Below, one piece after another: positions 46,509 to 55,931 of a DNA stretch of 64,000 nt (the first letter of the stretch is position 1; each line of letters starts with the position of its first letter). The stretch spans positions 251,001-315,000 of the forward strand of contig NC_007761.1 of NCBI RefSeq assembly GCF_000092045.1, read 5' to 3'. The position numbers were made by a program, and so were the translations under genes. The DNA is from Rhizobium etli CFN 42 (GTDB lineage: Bacteria; Pseudomonadota; Alphaproteobacteria; Rhizobiales; Rhizobiaceae). Under the pieces are notes generated by a model that saw only the letters and a list, made by a program, of their open reading frames with translations, was not told where the DNA came from and did not search any database.

Positions 46509-47351
46509 TCAACTTGGAAAATCTGCGCTGAGCGTGGTGTCCGCCCAGGCATCGAAATTGGCGCGAAGCGTATTGAGCCGTTCACGGGCGATCTTCAGGG
46601 AAGCTGCCCCGAGCAGCAGGCGCAGCGGCGGTTCGCCCGCCTCGAAGGCCGATATGATGGCGCTTGCCGCGCGCGCGGGATCGCCCGGCTGCTTGCCGGA
46701 GATTGAGCGGGTGGCCTGGCGCCGCTTGCCGGCGGTCTCGGCATAGTCTTCGATAATTGTGCCGGATTCGACCATCGAGCGGCCGGCCCAATCCGTGCGG
46801 AAGCCGCCGGGCTCCAGGATCGTCACGCGGATGCCAAGCGGCCCGACCTCATTGGCCAGCGATTCCGACAGGGCTTCGACCGCAAACTTGGTGGCGTGGT
46901 AGTAGCCGGTCGCGGCAAAGGCGACGAGCCCCCCAAGCGAGGACACGTTGAAGATATGCCCCTGCCGGCGTAAGCGCATGCCGGGCAGAACCTCTTTGAT
47001 AACGGCGATCAAGCCGAAGACATTGGTCTCGAACTGAGCGCGGATCTCGGCATCCTCGCCCTCCTCGATTGCCGAGAGATATCCGTAGCCGGCGTTGTTG
47101 ACGAGGACATCGATGGCGCCGAAATGCGCCTCGGCGTCGCGGACCGCAGCAGCGACGGAGCGGCCATCCGTCACGTCGAGGGCGAGGGCCAGCGCCCGCT
47201 CCCCATGCGCTGCCGTGAGATCGCCGAGCGTATCGGGCCTGCGCGCCGTAATGGCAGCGCGCCAACCGCGTGCCAGGACCGCTTCGGCGAGTGCCCGGCC
47301 GAGGCCGGACGATGCACCGGTGATGAACCAGATGGGTGTGGTGGAAGACAT
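46509..47351 (-). CDS. SDR family oxidoreductase
   Basis: A 280-residue classical SDR. WFITGASSGLGRALAEAVL binds the cofactor, VLVNNAGYGYLSAIEEG follows, and the catalytic residues are in VSSLGG and YYHATKFAVEALSE. I chose ATG 47351, where homology begins and AGGA lies upstream; an ATG at 47360 is three codons longer. It lies 36 bp from the next SDR gene, and both are probably under the LysR regulator. Confidence 0.9.
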   Translation of the reverse strand: MSSTTPIWFITGASSGLGRALAEAVLARGWRAAITARRPDTLGDLTAAHGERALALALDVTDGRSVAAAVRDAEAHFGAIDVLVNNAGYGYLSAIEEGEDAEIRAQFETNVFGLIAVIKEVLPGMRLRRQGHIFNVSSLGGLVAFAATGYYHATKFAVEALSESLANEVGPLGIRVTILEPGGFRTDWAGRSMVESGTIIEDYAETAGKRRQATRSISGKQPGDPARAASAIISAFEAGEPPLRLLLGAASLKIARERLNTLRANFDAWADTTLSADFPS

Positions 47352-47403
47352 GGTCGTCATCCTTTCCGGCCGTCCTATGCGGCCTTTTCGGTGTGCGGGC
47401 GGC

Positions 47404-47643
47404 TCATTTGCGGCGAAGCACCATGCCGCCGTGATGGAGCGTATTGTCGTCGACGAAATCGCCGTCGGCGATGAAGCCCGTATCGTCCCGGTATTCGATA
47501 TGCGTTCCGGTGACTTCGTATCGCCCGCGATAGGCGTGCTCGCGGTTTCCGCGGGCCTCGTCGTAACGATTGTCAGGCAGGAGTTCATGCCGCACGCGGC
47601 CGTCTTCGGTGACCCACATGCCGACATAGGGATGTTGCTGCAT
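47404..47643 (-). CDS. Small Atu4866-type protein of unknown function
   Basis: A 79-residue protein: YVGMWVTEDGRVRHELLPDN, then YRGRYEVTGTHIEYRDD and LHHGGMVLRR. It matches a small family known from Agrobacterium (Atu4866), with an all-beta lipocalin-like fold inferred. I chose ATG 47643. A longer frame from 47802 adds a hydrophobic stretch (FLHPVILTGAALPAWS) that could be a secretion signal. It heads the set with the two SDR genes. Confidence 0.7.
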   Translation of the reverse strand: MQQHPYVGMWVTEDGRVRHELLPDNRYDEARGNREHAYRGRYEVTGTHIEYRDDTGFIADGDFVDDNTLHHGGMVLRRK

Positions 47644-47882
47644 GGTGTTCTCGCTTGGTTGTTGGAACTTGGATTTTCGCTCGGTCGAGGCGTCGGCGGA
47701 CCACGCGGGGAGCGCCGCGCCGGTCAGAATGACCGGGTGAAGAAATGCAGAACTGGGCTGCTGGAAATCTTTCGCATCGCTCTTCCTTCGAAGCAGGGGC
47801 ACTTAGGGCTGGGCCATGGCTTGACCTCGACAGTAAGATAATTTTCCCGAGCTGCGCGATTAAGTTGCCAATGCCGGACAAC

Positions 47883-47902
47883 TTGGTTAGTACTGCTAAC
47901 CA
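47883..47902. promoter_or_regulatory. Palindrome abutting the LysR start
   Basis: TTGGTTAGTACTGCTAACCA has perfect 7-bp outer arms (TGGTTAG and CTAACCA) around TACTG and ends at the base before the LysR ATG. Such a site suits autoregulation or control of the divergent SDR set. Confidence 0.6.
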
Positions 47903-48799
47903 ATGGCCGATGATCTCGAGGGCATTTCAGTCTTTCTCGCCGTGGCGGAGGCGCGGAATTTCCGGCTTGCCGGCGAGCGTCTGGGCGTTACCCGCTCCGC
48001 CGTCAGCCAGGCCTTGCAGCGTCTCGAGGACCGGCTTGGTGCGCCCTTGGTTCAGCGCACGACGCGCAGCGTCAGCCTGACCGAGGCCGGCGAAGTCTTC
48101 CTCGAGGCGGTTCGTCCCTCGATGCGCCAGGTCAGGGATGCGATGCAGACGGTGCGCGACATGCAGGCGCGCCCGAGCGGTCTGCTGCGAATCACCGTTT
48201 CCTCCATCGCCGAGCGCTTCCTGTCCGGCACATTGCTGACCGGATTCCTGCAGGCCTGCCCGGGCATCAAGCTCGATATCACCATCACCGATGACGAATT
48301 CGACATCGTCGAAGCCGGCTTCGATGCTGGTGTGAGACTGGGCGAGGTGATCGAGCAGGACATGATCGCGGTACCGGTGTCCGCCCCTCAGAGGCAATGC
48401 TCAGCCGCATCCCCCGGCTATCTTCAACGTCACGCTCCTCCTCGGCACCCTCGCGACCTGCAGAACCACGCCTGCATCGGGTGGCGGCCACGCCCGGACA
48501 CCGCACCCTATCGCTGGGAGTTCAGGGAGAACGGCCGCGATTTCGACGTCGCCGTCGACCCCATGATCACGACCAATGATATGGGCATGATGATCCGCAT
48601 GGCCTGCGCCGGGGCCGGGATCACTTTCGGCATGGTGGAAACCTTCGAACCTTATGTCGATCGCGGCGAGCTGGTGCCGCTGCTGGAGGAATTCTGCCCA
48701 TCGTTTCCGGGCTTTTATCTCTACTATCCCAAGCGCCAGAGGCAGCCACTGAAGCTGCGTGCGCTGGTCGACTATGTGCGCCGGTCAGCCGGTCGTTAA
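47903..48799 (+). CDS. LysR family transcriptional regulator
   Basis: A 298-residue regulator. The DNA-binding domain is LEGISVFLAVAEARNFRLAG, then TRSAVSQALQRLEDRLG. The effector domain spans about 90-290. It is divergent from the Atu4866/SDR set and probably controls it. The gap of about 260 bp holds TTGGTTAGTACTGCTAACCA (47883-47902), a near-palindrome directly before its ATG. Confidence 0.92.
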   Translation: MADDLEGISVFLAVAEARNFRLAGERLGVTRSAVSQALQRLEDRLGAPLVQRTTRSVSLTEAGEVFLEAVRPSMRQVRDAMQTVRDMQARPSGLLRITVSSIAERFLSGTLLTGFLQACPGIKLDITITDDEFDIVEAGFDAGVRLGEVIEQDMIAVPVSAPQRQCSAASPGYLQRHAPPRHPRDLQNHACIGWRPRPDTAPYRWEFRENGRDFDVAVDPMITTNDMGMMIRMACAGAGITFGMVETFEPYVDRGELVPLLEEFCPSFPGFYLYYPKRQRQPLKLRALVDYVRRSAGR

Positions 48800-48943
48800 G
48801 CCCCTGGCCCAAGTCCTGGCTCCTGGCCCAAGGTTGCTGACGGCACGTGGCTTTGATATTCCCGAGCCTCCAGGTCCATGGCGAGCGGGCGGCGTCACCG
48901 ATCCCGCGATCGCCGTTCTGGCTATCCCGCTGGCGGAGAATCT

Positions 48944-49798
48944 ATGCGCGACGACGTCTTTCCTATCCCGACCAGGGCGTTGATCCGCCAGGGTGGGCGA
49001 GCCTGCTTCTACCGCCTCGTCAACACCACTCCCCTGTTGATCCAGGTCCAATCGGGAACGAAGATCGTCATGTCGGACGACAAGCCTTTACGACTAGAGG
49101 CCGGCGACTACGGCCTGCTGCCCGACTACAGGCCGTTGACGATGGAGAATATTCCCAAGGCGCCGCAGAAATATCAGACCCTGGCCCTTCCAATTCCGCG
49201 ACAGCTTTTCGAGGACGCATATGATAGGATGGGATCGGTCGCCGTGCCATCGAGACCTCTTCCCGCCAGCACCTCAGGCCTGCCGGAGGAAGCTGCGGCA
49301 TTGTTCGAGTATTGCTGCCAGCCGGGCAATCTGGCGCGCCTTCCCGGCGCTATCGCCAAGGCTCGCCTGATGGAACTCGTCACCTGGTTCGCGCTCCGCG
49401 GGGCGGTGCTCGGCCGATGCGAAAGCTCCCGGCTTGAGGACCGGTTGAGGCAGATGATCGAAGCTGATCCCGCCGCCGCCTGGACATTGGCCCAAGCTGC
49501 GCGCTTGTTCAACATGAGCGAGGCGACGCTGAGGCGCAGGCTCTCCGGAGAGAATACCGCCTTCAGCGAGATATTGACCGATACCCGAATGAATCGCGCT
49601 CTTGCACTCATTCAGACCACGACATTGCCGATGGCCCAGGTTGCGCTGGAGGTCGGATATGACTCACCTTCGCAATTTTCAGCACGTTTCAAGGAGCGGT
49701 TCGGCGTCAGCCCGCGCCATGTACGCAGCGGCACCGAGCAGTTTGAGCGGATCGGGGCAGAAATTGAGCAGAGCGGGGCAGATGCACTTGCGCGGTGA
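48944..49798 (+). CDS. AraC family transcriptional regulator
   Basis: A 284-residue regulator. The C-terminal 100 residues hold the two AraC helix-turn-helices (WTLAQAARLFNMSEATLRRR and MAQVALEVGYDSPSQFSARF, then KERFGVSPRHVR). The N-terminal part is a cupin-like sensor (RLEAGDYGLLPDYRP). I chose ATG 48944 with GGCGGAGAA upstream. It follows the LysR gene by 145 bp. Target unknown. Confidence 0.9.
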   Translation: MRDDVFPIPTRALIRQGGRACFYRLVNTTPLLIQVQSGTKIVMSDDKPLRLEAGDYGLLPDYRPLTMENIPKAPQKYQTLALPIPRQLFEDAYDRMGSVAVPSRPLPASTSGLPEEAAALFEYCCQPGNLARLPGAIAKARLMELVTWFALRGAVLGRCESSRLEDRLRQMIEADPAAAWTLAQAARLFNMSEATLRRRLSGENTAFSEILTDTRMNRALALIQTTTLPMAQVALEVGYDSPSQFSARFKERFGVSPRHVRSGTEQFERIGAEIEQSGADALAR

Positions 49799-49837
49799 CG
49801 GTAGTTTCCCGGCATCGTCAACCACAGGAGAACAGCA

Positions 49838-50383
49838 ATGCGTTTGATCACAGCAGCACTTATGGCCGCCTCCGTCTTCGGCGCCACGGCCGCTCACGCC
49901 GAAATGAAACTCACCTCGAAGGACCTGGCCGCCGGCAAGGCCATGGCCGACGCGCAGGTCTTCAACGGCTTCGGCTGCTCGGGCAGGAACATCTCGCCGG
50001 AACTGGCCTGGTCGGGCGCGCCAGAGGGAACCAAGAGCTTCGCCGTCATGGCGTATGATCCGGATGCGCCCACAGGTTCCGGCTGGTGGCATTGGTCGGT
50101 GTTCAACATTCCGGCAGACGCCTCGAAGATTGCCACCGGCGCCAGCGGTGACAAAAAGCTTCCGGCAGGGGCCGTGGAAGGCCGCACGGATTTCGGTACA
50201 TCAGGCTATGGCGGCGCATGCCCGCCGGCCGGCGATAAGCCGCACCGCTACCAGTTCACTGTCTATGCGCTCAAGGTGGACAAGCTTCCGCTTCCCGAGA
50301 CGGCGCCGGGCGCCATGGTCGGCTTCTATGTCAGGGCAAACACGCTCGACAAGGCCTCGATCGAAGTCACCTATGGCCGCTGA
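49838..50383 (+). CDS. YbhB/YbcL family (Raf-kinase-inhibitor-like) periplasmic protein
   Basis: A 181-residue PEBP-fold protein with a Sec signal peptide (residues 1-21, ending TAAHA). Family motifs are present: NGFGCSGRNISPELAWSGAP, then FAVMAYDPDAPTGSGWWHW and PPAGDKPHRYQFTVYAL. It should bind anionic ligands or phospholipids; its role is unknown. It follows AraC by 39 bp. A perfect hairpin lies after it. Confidence 0.92.
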   Translation: MRLITAALMAASVFGATAAHAEMKLTSKDLAAGKAMADAQVFNGFGCSGRNISPELAWSGAPEGTKSFAVMAYDPDAPTGSGWWHWSVFNIPADASKIATGASGDKKLPAGAVEGRTDFGTSGYGGACPPAGDKPHRYQFTVYALKVDKLPLPETAPGAMVGFYVRANTLDKASIEVTYGR

Positions 50384-50413
50384 GGCAGTCGTCACAGCTA
50401 TTGTCCCCATAGA

Positions 50414-50447
50414 GCATGGCCGGCCGAGGAACCTTGGCCGGCCATGC
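50414..50447. terminator. Perfect 12-bp hairpin between convergent genes
   Basis: GCATGGCCGGCC (50414-50425) and GGCCGGCCATGC (50436-50447) pair perfectly around a 10-nt loop, between the stops of the YbhB and GNAT genes. A bidirectional terminator is likely, although no T tract follows. Confidence 0.7.
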
Positions 50448-50466
50448 CCGCTCTCATGCAGGCAAA

Positions 50467-50958
50467 CTAATCCGTCACGGCTTCCCAGCAAATCAACGGA
50501 CCGTCTTCGGCATCGATGCGCTCGCCGGTGCGGATGAACCCGTTGCGCTCGAGAACACGTTGCGACGCGATGTTCCCGATCCCTGTCTCGGCAGAGAGCA
50601 GAGCCACTCGAGGATCGCTCCGTCCCCATGCCAGCAACTGCCCTATGGCCCGGGTCGTGCATCCACGGCCCTGGCGGGAAGGCGCAATGCCATAGCCGAT
50701 GTGGATGTTTCCATCTCGTGGCGTTCTGACGATGGAGCAGAGACCGACGATCTCATCCTCCTCCACGATCATCCAGGCCGACGGCGAGAATGCCGCGCCG
50801 ATGTCGGCCGCAAGGCGGCGCAGCATCTCCAATACCTCAGGAGGCGCAATCGCGCTGTCGGGGACAAGGCGCAGGTTAAGAGGCGCGCTGCCCTTCAGCA
50901 GCGCGTCAAAATCAATAGGCGTTAGCTCGATGATCATATTCTTCTCGACATTAGACAT
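50467..50958 (-). CDS. GNAT family N-acetyltransferase
   Basis: A 163-residue acetyltransferase. IHIGYGIAPSRQGRGCTTRA is the acetyl-CoA motif (R-Q-G-R-G-C, as in RimJ-like enzymes), and VALLSAETGIGNIASQRVLERNGF the C-terminal strand-helix. It resembles the RimJ/RimL group but is short. Substrate unknown. It is convergent with the YbhB gene. Confidence 0.87.
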   Translation of the reverse strand: MSNVEKNMIIELTPIDFDALLKGSAPLNLRLVPDSAIAPPEVLEMLRRLAADIGAAFSPSAWMIVEEDEIVGLCSIVRTPRDGNIHIGYGIAPSRQGRGCTTRAIGQLLAWGRSDPRVALLSAETGIGNIASQRVLERNGFIRTGERIDAEDGPLICWEAVTD

Positions 50959-51164
50959 GCACCCGCATGGGCGCGCTAAGGCCGGGCAATAATGGGGATC
51001 AGCTCTCGGCCGCGATGCCGAGCGCCTCTATCCCTACCGCCGCAGCCGGTGAGTTCTGAATTGTTGCGACGGCAAACAAAGGCCTTCTCCTGCAAATGAA
51101 AGTGCGAATAACAGGCGCGACCACCCTAGCACGTTATTGTCAGCGATTCTTCCAGTTCGGGAAA

Positions 51165-51701
51165 TTAAGCTGGAACGTAGACCAACCGGATCACATCCTC
51201 GTCAATTTTGTCATTGGCGATAAGGCGCAGCCGCGGTCGGGGTCCGGCAAAATAGGGCGTGCCGTGACCGAGCACAACGGGATGCAGATAGATAATATAC
51301 TCGTCGATCAGGCCGAGGTCGGTGAGGCTTCGCGCCAGGTCCGGTCCGGCCACTTCGATCTCTCCGTCGCCTTCGGCTTTCAGCTTGCGGATCGCACTCC
51401 CAAGATCGCCCTCGACCAGCCTGGCGTTGGAACCGACCGATTTCAACGAACGCGAGACGACCCATTTCGGCTGGTTTCGCCAGGCGGCCGCGAAGTCGCG
51501 TTCGTCTGCGTTCCATTCAGAATGATCGTCATCCCAGTAACGCATGATCTCATACATTTGCCGACCGTACACGCTGCCCGCTTGCCTCCGCGTCGACTCG
51601 ACGAAGTGACGGAAGAGCGTCGGGCTAGGGCCGAACGCCATGTGATCGACATAGCCGTCCAGGGACTGGTTCATTCCGAACACGAGCTTGGCCATGCTCA
51701 C
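51165..51701 (-). CDS. Dihydrofolate reductase family protein (RibD C-terminal-like)
   Basis: A 178-residue member of the RibD C-terminal/DHFR-like fold. FGMNQSLDGYVDHMAFGPSP is the start signature, then VYGRQMYEIMRYWDDD, and EVAGPDLARSLTDLGLIDEY near the C terminus. Most relatives have no proven activity; some act as NADPH reductases. It stands alone and is divergent from the unrecognised gene at 51.9 kb. Confidence 0.88.
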   Translation of the reverse strand: MSMAKLVFGMNQSLDGYVDHMAFGPSPTLFRHFVESTRRQAGSVYGRQMYEIMRYWDDDHSEWNADERDFAAAWRNQPKWVVSRSLKSVGSNARLVEGDLGSAIRKLKAEGDGEIEVAGPDLARSLTDLGLIDEYIIYLHPVVLGHGTPYFAGPRPRLRLIANDKIDEDVIRLVYVPA

Positions 51702-51911
51702 TTCCTTTCCTTCAACGGTTCATCGCCGGGAGTCGGATGGCGTTGCGTGATCGCTCAAAGCCTAGATGGACTGATAGTAACTTGCAATCGGTTTTTCACA
51801 GACCAGTGTAGGCAACTCGCAAAAGAGCGCCATTGGGAACTACCAATCGCGCCTCAGTACGAAAAGGAGTGCGCAGGCAACCCTCTGCGAAAGGATTCGC
51901 AGTGACCACTA

Positions 51912-52724
51912 TTGGCGTCACGGAAGCGATCTGCAATTGTGACGCGGTCATTCTACTCGTTCGGGGATCCAAGCATCGCATATGTATCAGTACTCCTCGA
52001 CCGCATTGCAGAACAGCCGACATGGTTGGACGACTACGGCGTTCCCCGCTTTGGAGATTTCTCGCCGGAAGACATAGGGAATATTTACGCCTCCGAAGCG
52101 GCGCTCGCCGAGGTTTCATGCCAAGGGTGCGGACGCATGTTCAAGGTCGCGCTAACTGAAGTCTTCGCTAGCAAAAGTTTGGGCTTGAATGATGAGATCC
52201 GCCTCAGTCGGGTGGATTACGGGGATCCGCCAAACGTTCATTGCTGCGGTGCTGGGCCTGCCATGAGCAGCGTTATGCACCGGATTCTAGAGTATTGGTC
52301 TCGGGACTATGAGGCCAGCATGAACTGGCAGCGGGATACAACTTTTGAGGGGCCGATCGCAGAGGAGCCGGTTGATCCACCAGACACGATAGCAGAGGTG
52401 CTTGCCGCGGTCGGATCAGGCGTACAGTCAATCCGCATCATGTGCACGAGCCGCAGGAATCGCTGCGACCTCGCTGGCCGGATTACGACGGAGATGGTAA
52501 GAACCGGACGCGTGCTTGTTACCTATCACGAAAGCTACGTGAGCATCGCTCACCAGATGATCGAAGGCCTCGTGCCGAGCGCGGATGTCGGCCATTGGAA
52601 AGAAGAGCGCAAGGTAACCCTGGTTGAATTCTCGCGTCTCAAGGACATTCCCCTGTCTACGATCAGCTGTCATCATTCTGGCGGGACCGGGTCCGATGGA
52701 CGACGCTATGCAAAAGATTTGTAA
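51912..52724 (+). CDS. Cysteine-rich protein of unknown function
   Basis: A frame of 270 residues with no recognised family. The first half has SCQGCGRMFKVAL and PNVHCCGAGPAMSSVMHRILEYW, giving two paired-cysteine knots that could bind zinc. The second half (SIRIMCTSRRNRCDLAGRI, then GRVLVTYHESYVSIAHQMIEG) has a third CxxxxxxxC pair and looks like a separate domain. The start is uncertain: TTG 51912 opens the frame, GTG 51939 is possible, and no RBS is clear. Codon use is less typical than in the neighbours. A short plus-strand frame after it (ATG 52696 to 52860) might be a frameshifted continuation. Confidence 0.55.
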   Translation: MASRKRSAIVTRSFYSFGDPSIAYVSVLLDRIAEQPTWLDDYGVPRFGDFSPEDIGNIYASEAALAEVSCQGCGRMFKVALTEVFASKSLGLNDEIRLSRVDYGDPPNVHCCGAGPAMSSVMHRILEYWSRDYEASMNWQRDTTFEGPIAEEPVDPPDTIAEVLAAVGSGVQSIRIMCTSRRNRCDLAGRITTEMVRTGRVLVTYHESYVSIAHQMIEGLVPSADVGHWKEERKVTLVEFSRLKDIPLSTISCHHSGGTGSDGRRYAKDL

Positions 52725-52944
52725 GCGACTCTCGGCAGAGGCTGGCGACAAAGTTCAGATCGAGTTCGTGCTGGCGCATTCGTGCGCTATGACTGCCAGC
52801 GCCGATCTCGTCATCGACGCCAGCCGCAATGTGACGTCGAGCCGAGCTCCTCCCCTGTAGTTTCATGAGGCCTCGCTTTCACCATCCCGGAGGCGGCGAA
52901 AGCATTTGCTGGTCGGGATGGCGTTCCCGGGCACCCTACAACCT

Positions 52945-54507
52945 TCACTCCCACTCGATGGTGCCGGGCGGCTTTGACGTGACATCATAGACCACACGGT
53001 TGATGCCGCGCACCTCATTGATGATGCGGGTGGCGGCGCGGCCGAGGAATTCCATGTCGTAGTGGTAGAAATCGGCGGTCATGCCGTCGACGGAGGTGAC
53101 GGCGCGCAGCGCGCAGACGAATTCATAGGTGCGCCCGTCGCCCATGACGCCGACGGTCTGGACCGGGAGCAGCACGGCGAAGGCCTGCCAGATGGCGTCG
53201 TAGAGGCCGGCCTTGCGGATTTCGTCGAGATAGATCGCATCGGCCTCGCGCAGGATCTCGAGCTTCTCGCGGGTGATGCCGCCGGGGCAACGGATGGCAA
53301 GGCCGGGGCCGGGGAAGGGATGACGGCCAATGAAGCTGTCGGGCAGGCCGAGTTCACGGCCGAGCGCGCGCACCTCGTCCTTGAAGAGTTCGCGCAGCGG
53401 CTCGACGAGCTGCATCTTCATGCGTTCCGGCAGGCCGCCGACATTATGGTGCGACTTGATCGTCACCGACGGGCCGCCGGTGAAGGAAACGCTCTCGATC
53501 ACGTCAGGATAGAGCGTGCCCTGGCCGAGGAAATCGGCGCCGCCGAGTTTCTTTGCCTCTTCCTCGAAGGTCTCGATGAAGAGCCGGCCGATGATCTTGC
53601 GCTTGGTTTCCGGGTCGCTGACGCCTTCGAGCTCGCCGATGAAGCGGTCCGAGGCATCGACGTGCAGCAGATGCAGATTGTAGTGCTCGCGGAACATGGC
53701 GACGACATTGGCCGCCTCGTCCTTCCGCATCAGGCCGTGGTCGACGAGGATGCAGGTCAGCTGGTCGCCGACGGCCTCGTGGATCAGGAGCGCTGCGACG
53801 GAGCTGTCGACGCCGCCCGAAAGCGCGCAGATGACGCGCTTGTCGCCCACCTGCTTGCGGATCTCTTCGACCGCCTTTTGGCGATAGGCCGACATCGACC
53901 AGTCGCCCTTGATTCCAGCGACATTGTGAATGAAGTTGCCGATCAGCTTGGCGCCGTCAGGCGTATGGACGACCTCGGGGTGGAATTGCACGCCGTAATA
54001 TTTGCGCTTCTCGTCGGCGATGAAGGCGAAGGGCGCATTGGAAGAGGTGGCGACCACCTTGAAACCATCGGGCAGCGCGGTGACGCGGTCGCCATGGCTC
54101 ATCCACACCTGATGGCGCGAGCCGGAGGACCAGAGGCCTTCGAACAGCTCGCAATCCTTGTCGACATCCAGAAAGGCGCGTCCGAATTCACGGTGATGGC
54201 CGCTTTCGACCTTGCCGCCGAGCTGCATGCACATCGTCTGCTGACCGTAGCAGATGCCGAAGACCGGCAGGCCACTGTCGAAGATGATCTGAGGCGCTCG
54301 CGGCGATCCCTCGTCCACGGTGGAAGCCGGGCTGCCGGAGAGGATCACGGCCTTCGGCTGTAGGCGCTTGAAGCCTTCTTCGGCAGATTGAAAGGGAACG
54401 ATCTCGCAATAGACGCCGGCCTCGCGCACGCGCCGTGCGATGAGCTGGGTCACCTGGCTGCCGAAATCGACGATGAGAACGGAGTCGGGATGTGCTGTCT
54501 GGGTCAT
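52945..54507 (-). CDS. guaA: GMP synthase (glutamine-hydrolysing)
   Basis: A 520-residue enzyme that converts XMP, ATP and glutamine to GMP. The N-terminal GATase domain has the nucleophile Cys in [12 protein letters not shown] and His/Glu in [10 protein letters not shown]. The ATP-pyrophosphatase loop is [13 protein letters not shown]. The C-terminal dimerisation domain ends KPPGTIEWE, the conserved terminus. It is on its own transcript or follows the nucleosidase gene by 98 bp. A weak hairpin (52882-52889 with 52914-52921) follows the stop. Confidence 0.98.
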   Translation of the reverse strand: MTQTAHPDSVLIVDFGSQVTQLIARRVREAGVYCEIVPFQSAEEGFKRLQPKAVILSGSPASTVDEGSPRAPQIIFDSGLPVFGICYGQQTMCMQLGGKVESGHHREFGRAFLDVDKDCELFEGLWSSGSRHQVWMSHGDRVTALPDGFKVVATSSNAPFAFIADEKRKYYGVQFHPEVVHTPDGAKLIGNFIHNVAGIKGDWSMSAYRQKAVEEIRKQVGDKRVICALSGGVDSSVAALLIHEAVGDQLTCILVDHGLMRKDEAANVVAMFREHYNLHLLHVDASDRFIGELEGVSDPETKRKIIGRLFIETFEEEAKKLGGADFLGQGTLYPDVIESVSFTGGPSVTIKSHHNVGGLPERMKMQLVEPLRELFKDEVRALGRELGLPDSFIGRHPFPGPGLAIRCPGGITREKLEILREADAIYLDEIRKAGLYDAIWQAFAVLLPVQTVGVMGDGRTYEFVCALRAVTSVDGMTADFYHYDMEFLGRAATRIINEVRGINRVVYDVTSKPPGTIEWE

Positions 54508-54605
54508 GGCGAGGCTTTAAAGAAAAGCGCTTCGCCTGGCAATCCGGGAAATCGACGGCGTCGGGTTTTTATTGTTCCGATTGTCTCCGCGCGGGGCGCT
54601 GAGCT

Positions 54606-55244
54606 CTAAAACCAGAAAACCCCGTCCTCCAGCGCCGTGAACAGGCTGTCGACGCCGTAGGAGAGCTTGCGGTCGACGATGTGCAGATATTCCGTCCAGC
54701 CGGAGATATGCTGCAGTTCGACCGCACCGTCGGAAATGCCGCGCAGGCCGATCAGCGGCAGCTTGTAGCCCTGGCAGGCGCGCAGCACCGCATAGGTCTC
54801 CATGTCGACCATGTCGGCGTCGATATCGCTATAGGCGGCACCCGAGATGACGTTGCCGCCGGTGGAAAGGCTTGCCTCGGGAATGCCGGGGATGCGCAGC
54901 GGCAGCTCGAGCGCCGCAGGCAGGTCGAGAAACGGCGTCCTGCCCTTTTCGAAACCGAGCGGCGAGGCGTCCATGTCGCGATAGGAAACCGAGCTCACCT
55001 GATAGACTTCGGTCTGCTCCAGTTTCGCCGAACCGGCCGAGCCGAGCGAAACCACGAGATCCGGCAGGTCGTCGGCCGCATCCAGCCGTGCCAAGGTCTT
55101 GGTCAGCGCGACCGCCGCCTCGACCGGGCCGACGCCGGTCATCAAGGGTTCGATGCGCGAACGCAGGAAGGAGCCGTATTCGGCCTCCGCCGCCATGACG
55201 AAAAGCATGGATTTTCCTGCGACCGACTTCAGCTCGAACTTCAT
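54606..55244 (-). CDS. mtnN: 5'-methylthioadenosine/S-adenosylhomocysteine nucleosidase
   Basis: A 212-residue purine nucleosidase. The visible sites are Glu in AAEAEYGSFL, the GSAGS phosphate-loop-like motif (LGSAGSAKL), and ME in VDMETYAVLRACQ with Asp in GISDGA. It cleaves MTA and SAH, or a related nucleoside. It is somewhat short for the family. Its start overlaps the stop of the thioesterase gene by 4 bp. Confidence 0.88.
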   Translation of the reverse strand: MKFELKSVAGKSMLFVMAAEAEYGSFLRSRIEPLMTGVGPVEAAVALTKTLARLDAADDLPDLVVSLGSAGSAKLEQTEVYQVSSVSYRDMDASPLGFEKGRTPFLDLPAALELPLRIPGIPEASLSTGGNVISGAAYSDIDADMVDMETYAVLRACQGYKLPLIGLRGISDGAVELQHISGWTEYLHIVDRKLSYGVDSLFTALEDGVFWF

Positions 55245-55690
55245 CCTGTAATTCCTTCTCTGCCGCGGATGACCATCATCGTTCCGGTCATGGACGCGAT
55301 GAGTTTCGCCGGCCCGTCACTGATCGCGTAGCCTCGCCCGTCGGCGACGATAATGGTGGAGCCGGGTTTGGTGATTTCCCCGCGAAACAGGAAGCGCTCG
55401 CCACGCCCCGGCGACATGAGGTTGACTTTGAACTCGATCGTCAGGATCGAGGCTTCGGGGTCGATGAGGCTGTAGGCCGCAAAGCCGCAGGCCGAATCCA
55501 GTGCCGCCGAAATGATGCCCGCATGCAGGATGCCGTGCTGCTGTGTCAGTTTAACGTCGAAGGGAAGCTCGATCTCGACGACGCCGTGCTCGACGCGCGT
55601 CAGCGCCGCGCCGATCGTCTGCATCGCCGCTTGGCGCGCAAAATTGCGGCGGATTCGCGCGCGGAAATCGCCCCTGTCAGTCTCGCTCAT
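55241..55690 (-). CDS. PaaI family thioesterase (hotdog fold)
   Basis: A 149-residue hotdog-fold acyl-CoA thioesterase. The active-site region is TQQHGILHAGIISAALDSACGFAA, read through the HGGxxA-like turn, followed by EFKVNLMSPGRGERF. I chose ATG 55690; a longer frame upstream overlaps the divergent promoter region. It forms an operon with the nucleosidase. Substrate unknown. Confidence 0.88.
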   Translation of the reverse strand: MSETDRGDFRARIRRNFARQAAMQTIGAALTRVEHGVVEIELPFDVKLTQQHGILHAGIISAALDSACGFAAYSLIDPEASILTIEFKVNLMSPGRGERFLFRGEITKPGSTIIVADGRGYAISDGPAKLIASMTGTMMVIRGREGITG

Positions 55691-55931
55691 GGCTACCCCT
55701 CTCGAAGCCGGGAAAGTGGCATGACGGGCCGCATTCGACAAGCTGGACGTTGCCGAAATCCGGTCGCGACGCTGCCGGAAACCGCAAACCGTGTCGCCGG
55801 GGCAACCTTTCGCCGTGCCGCGATTGCACAGCCTGCTTCGCGAGCGCCGCCAGCCGCGTGCAATGGTGATTGCAGCTTCGCGCGAAGCGCGTATTCTCGC
55901 ATCGAACTCGAAATGATGGAGCATCAGCGGC

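Noticed and set aside
52624..52860. Plus-strand frame after the cysteine-rich protein (ATG 52696 gives 54 residues)
   Set aside because: It looks mildly protein-like but has no family, no clear RBS and overlaps the upstream gene. It is noted only as a possible frameshifted continuation.
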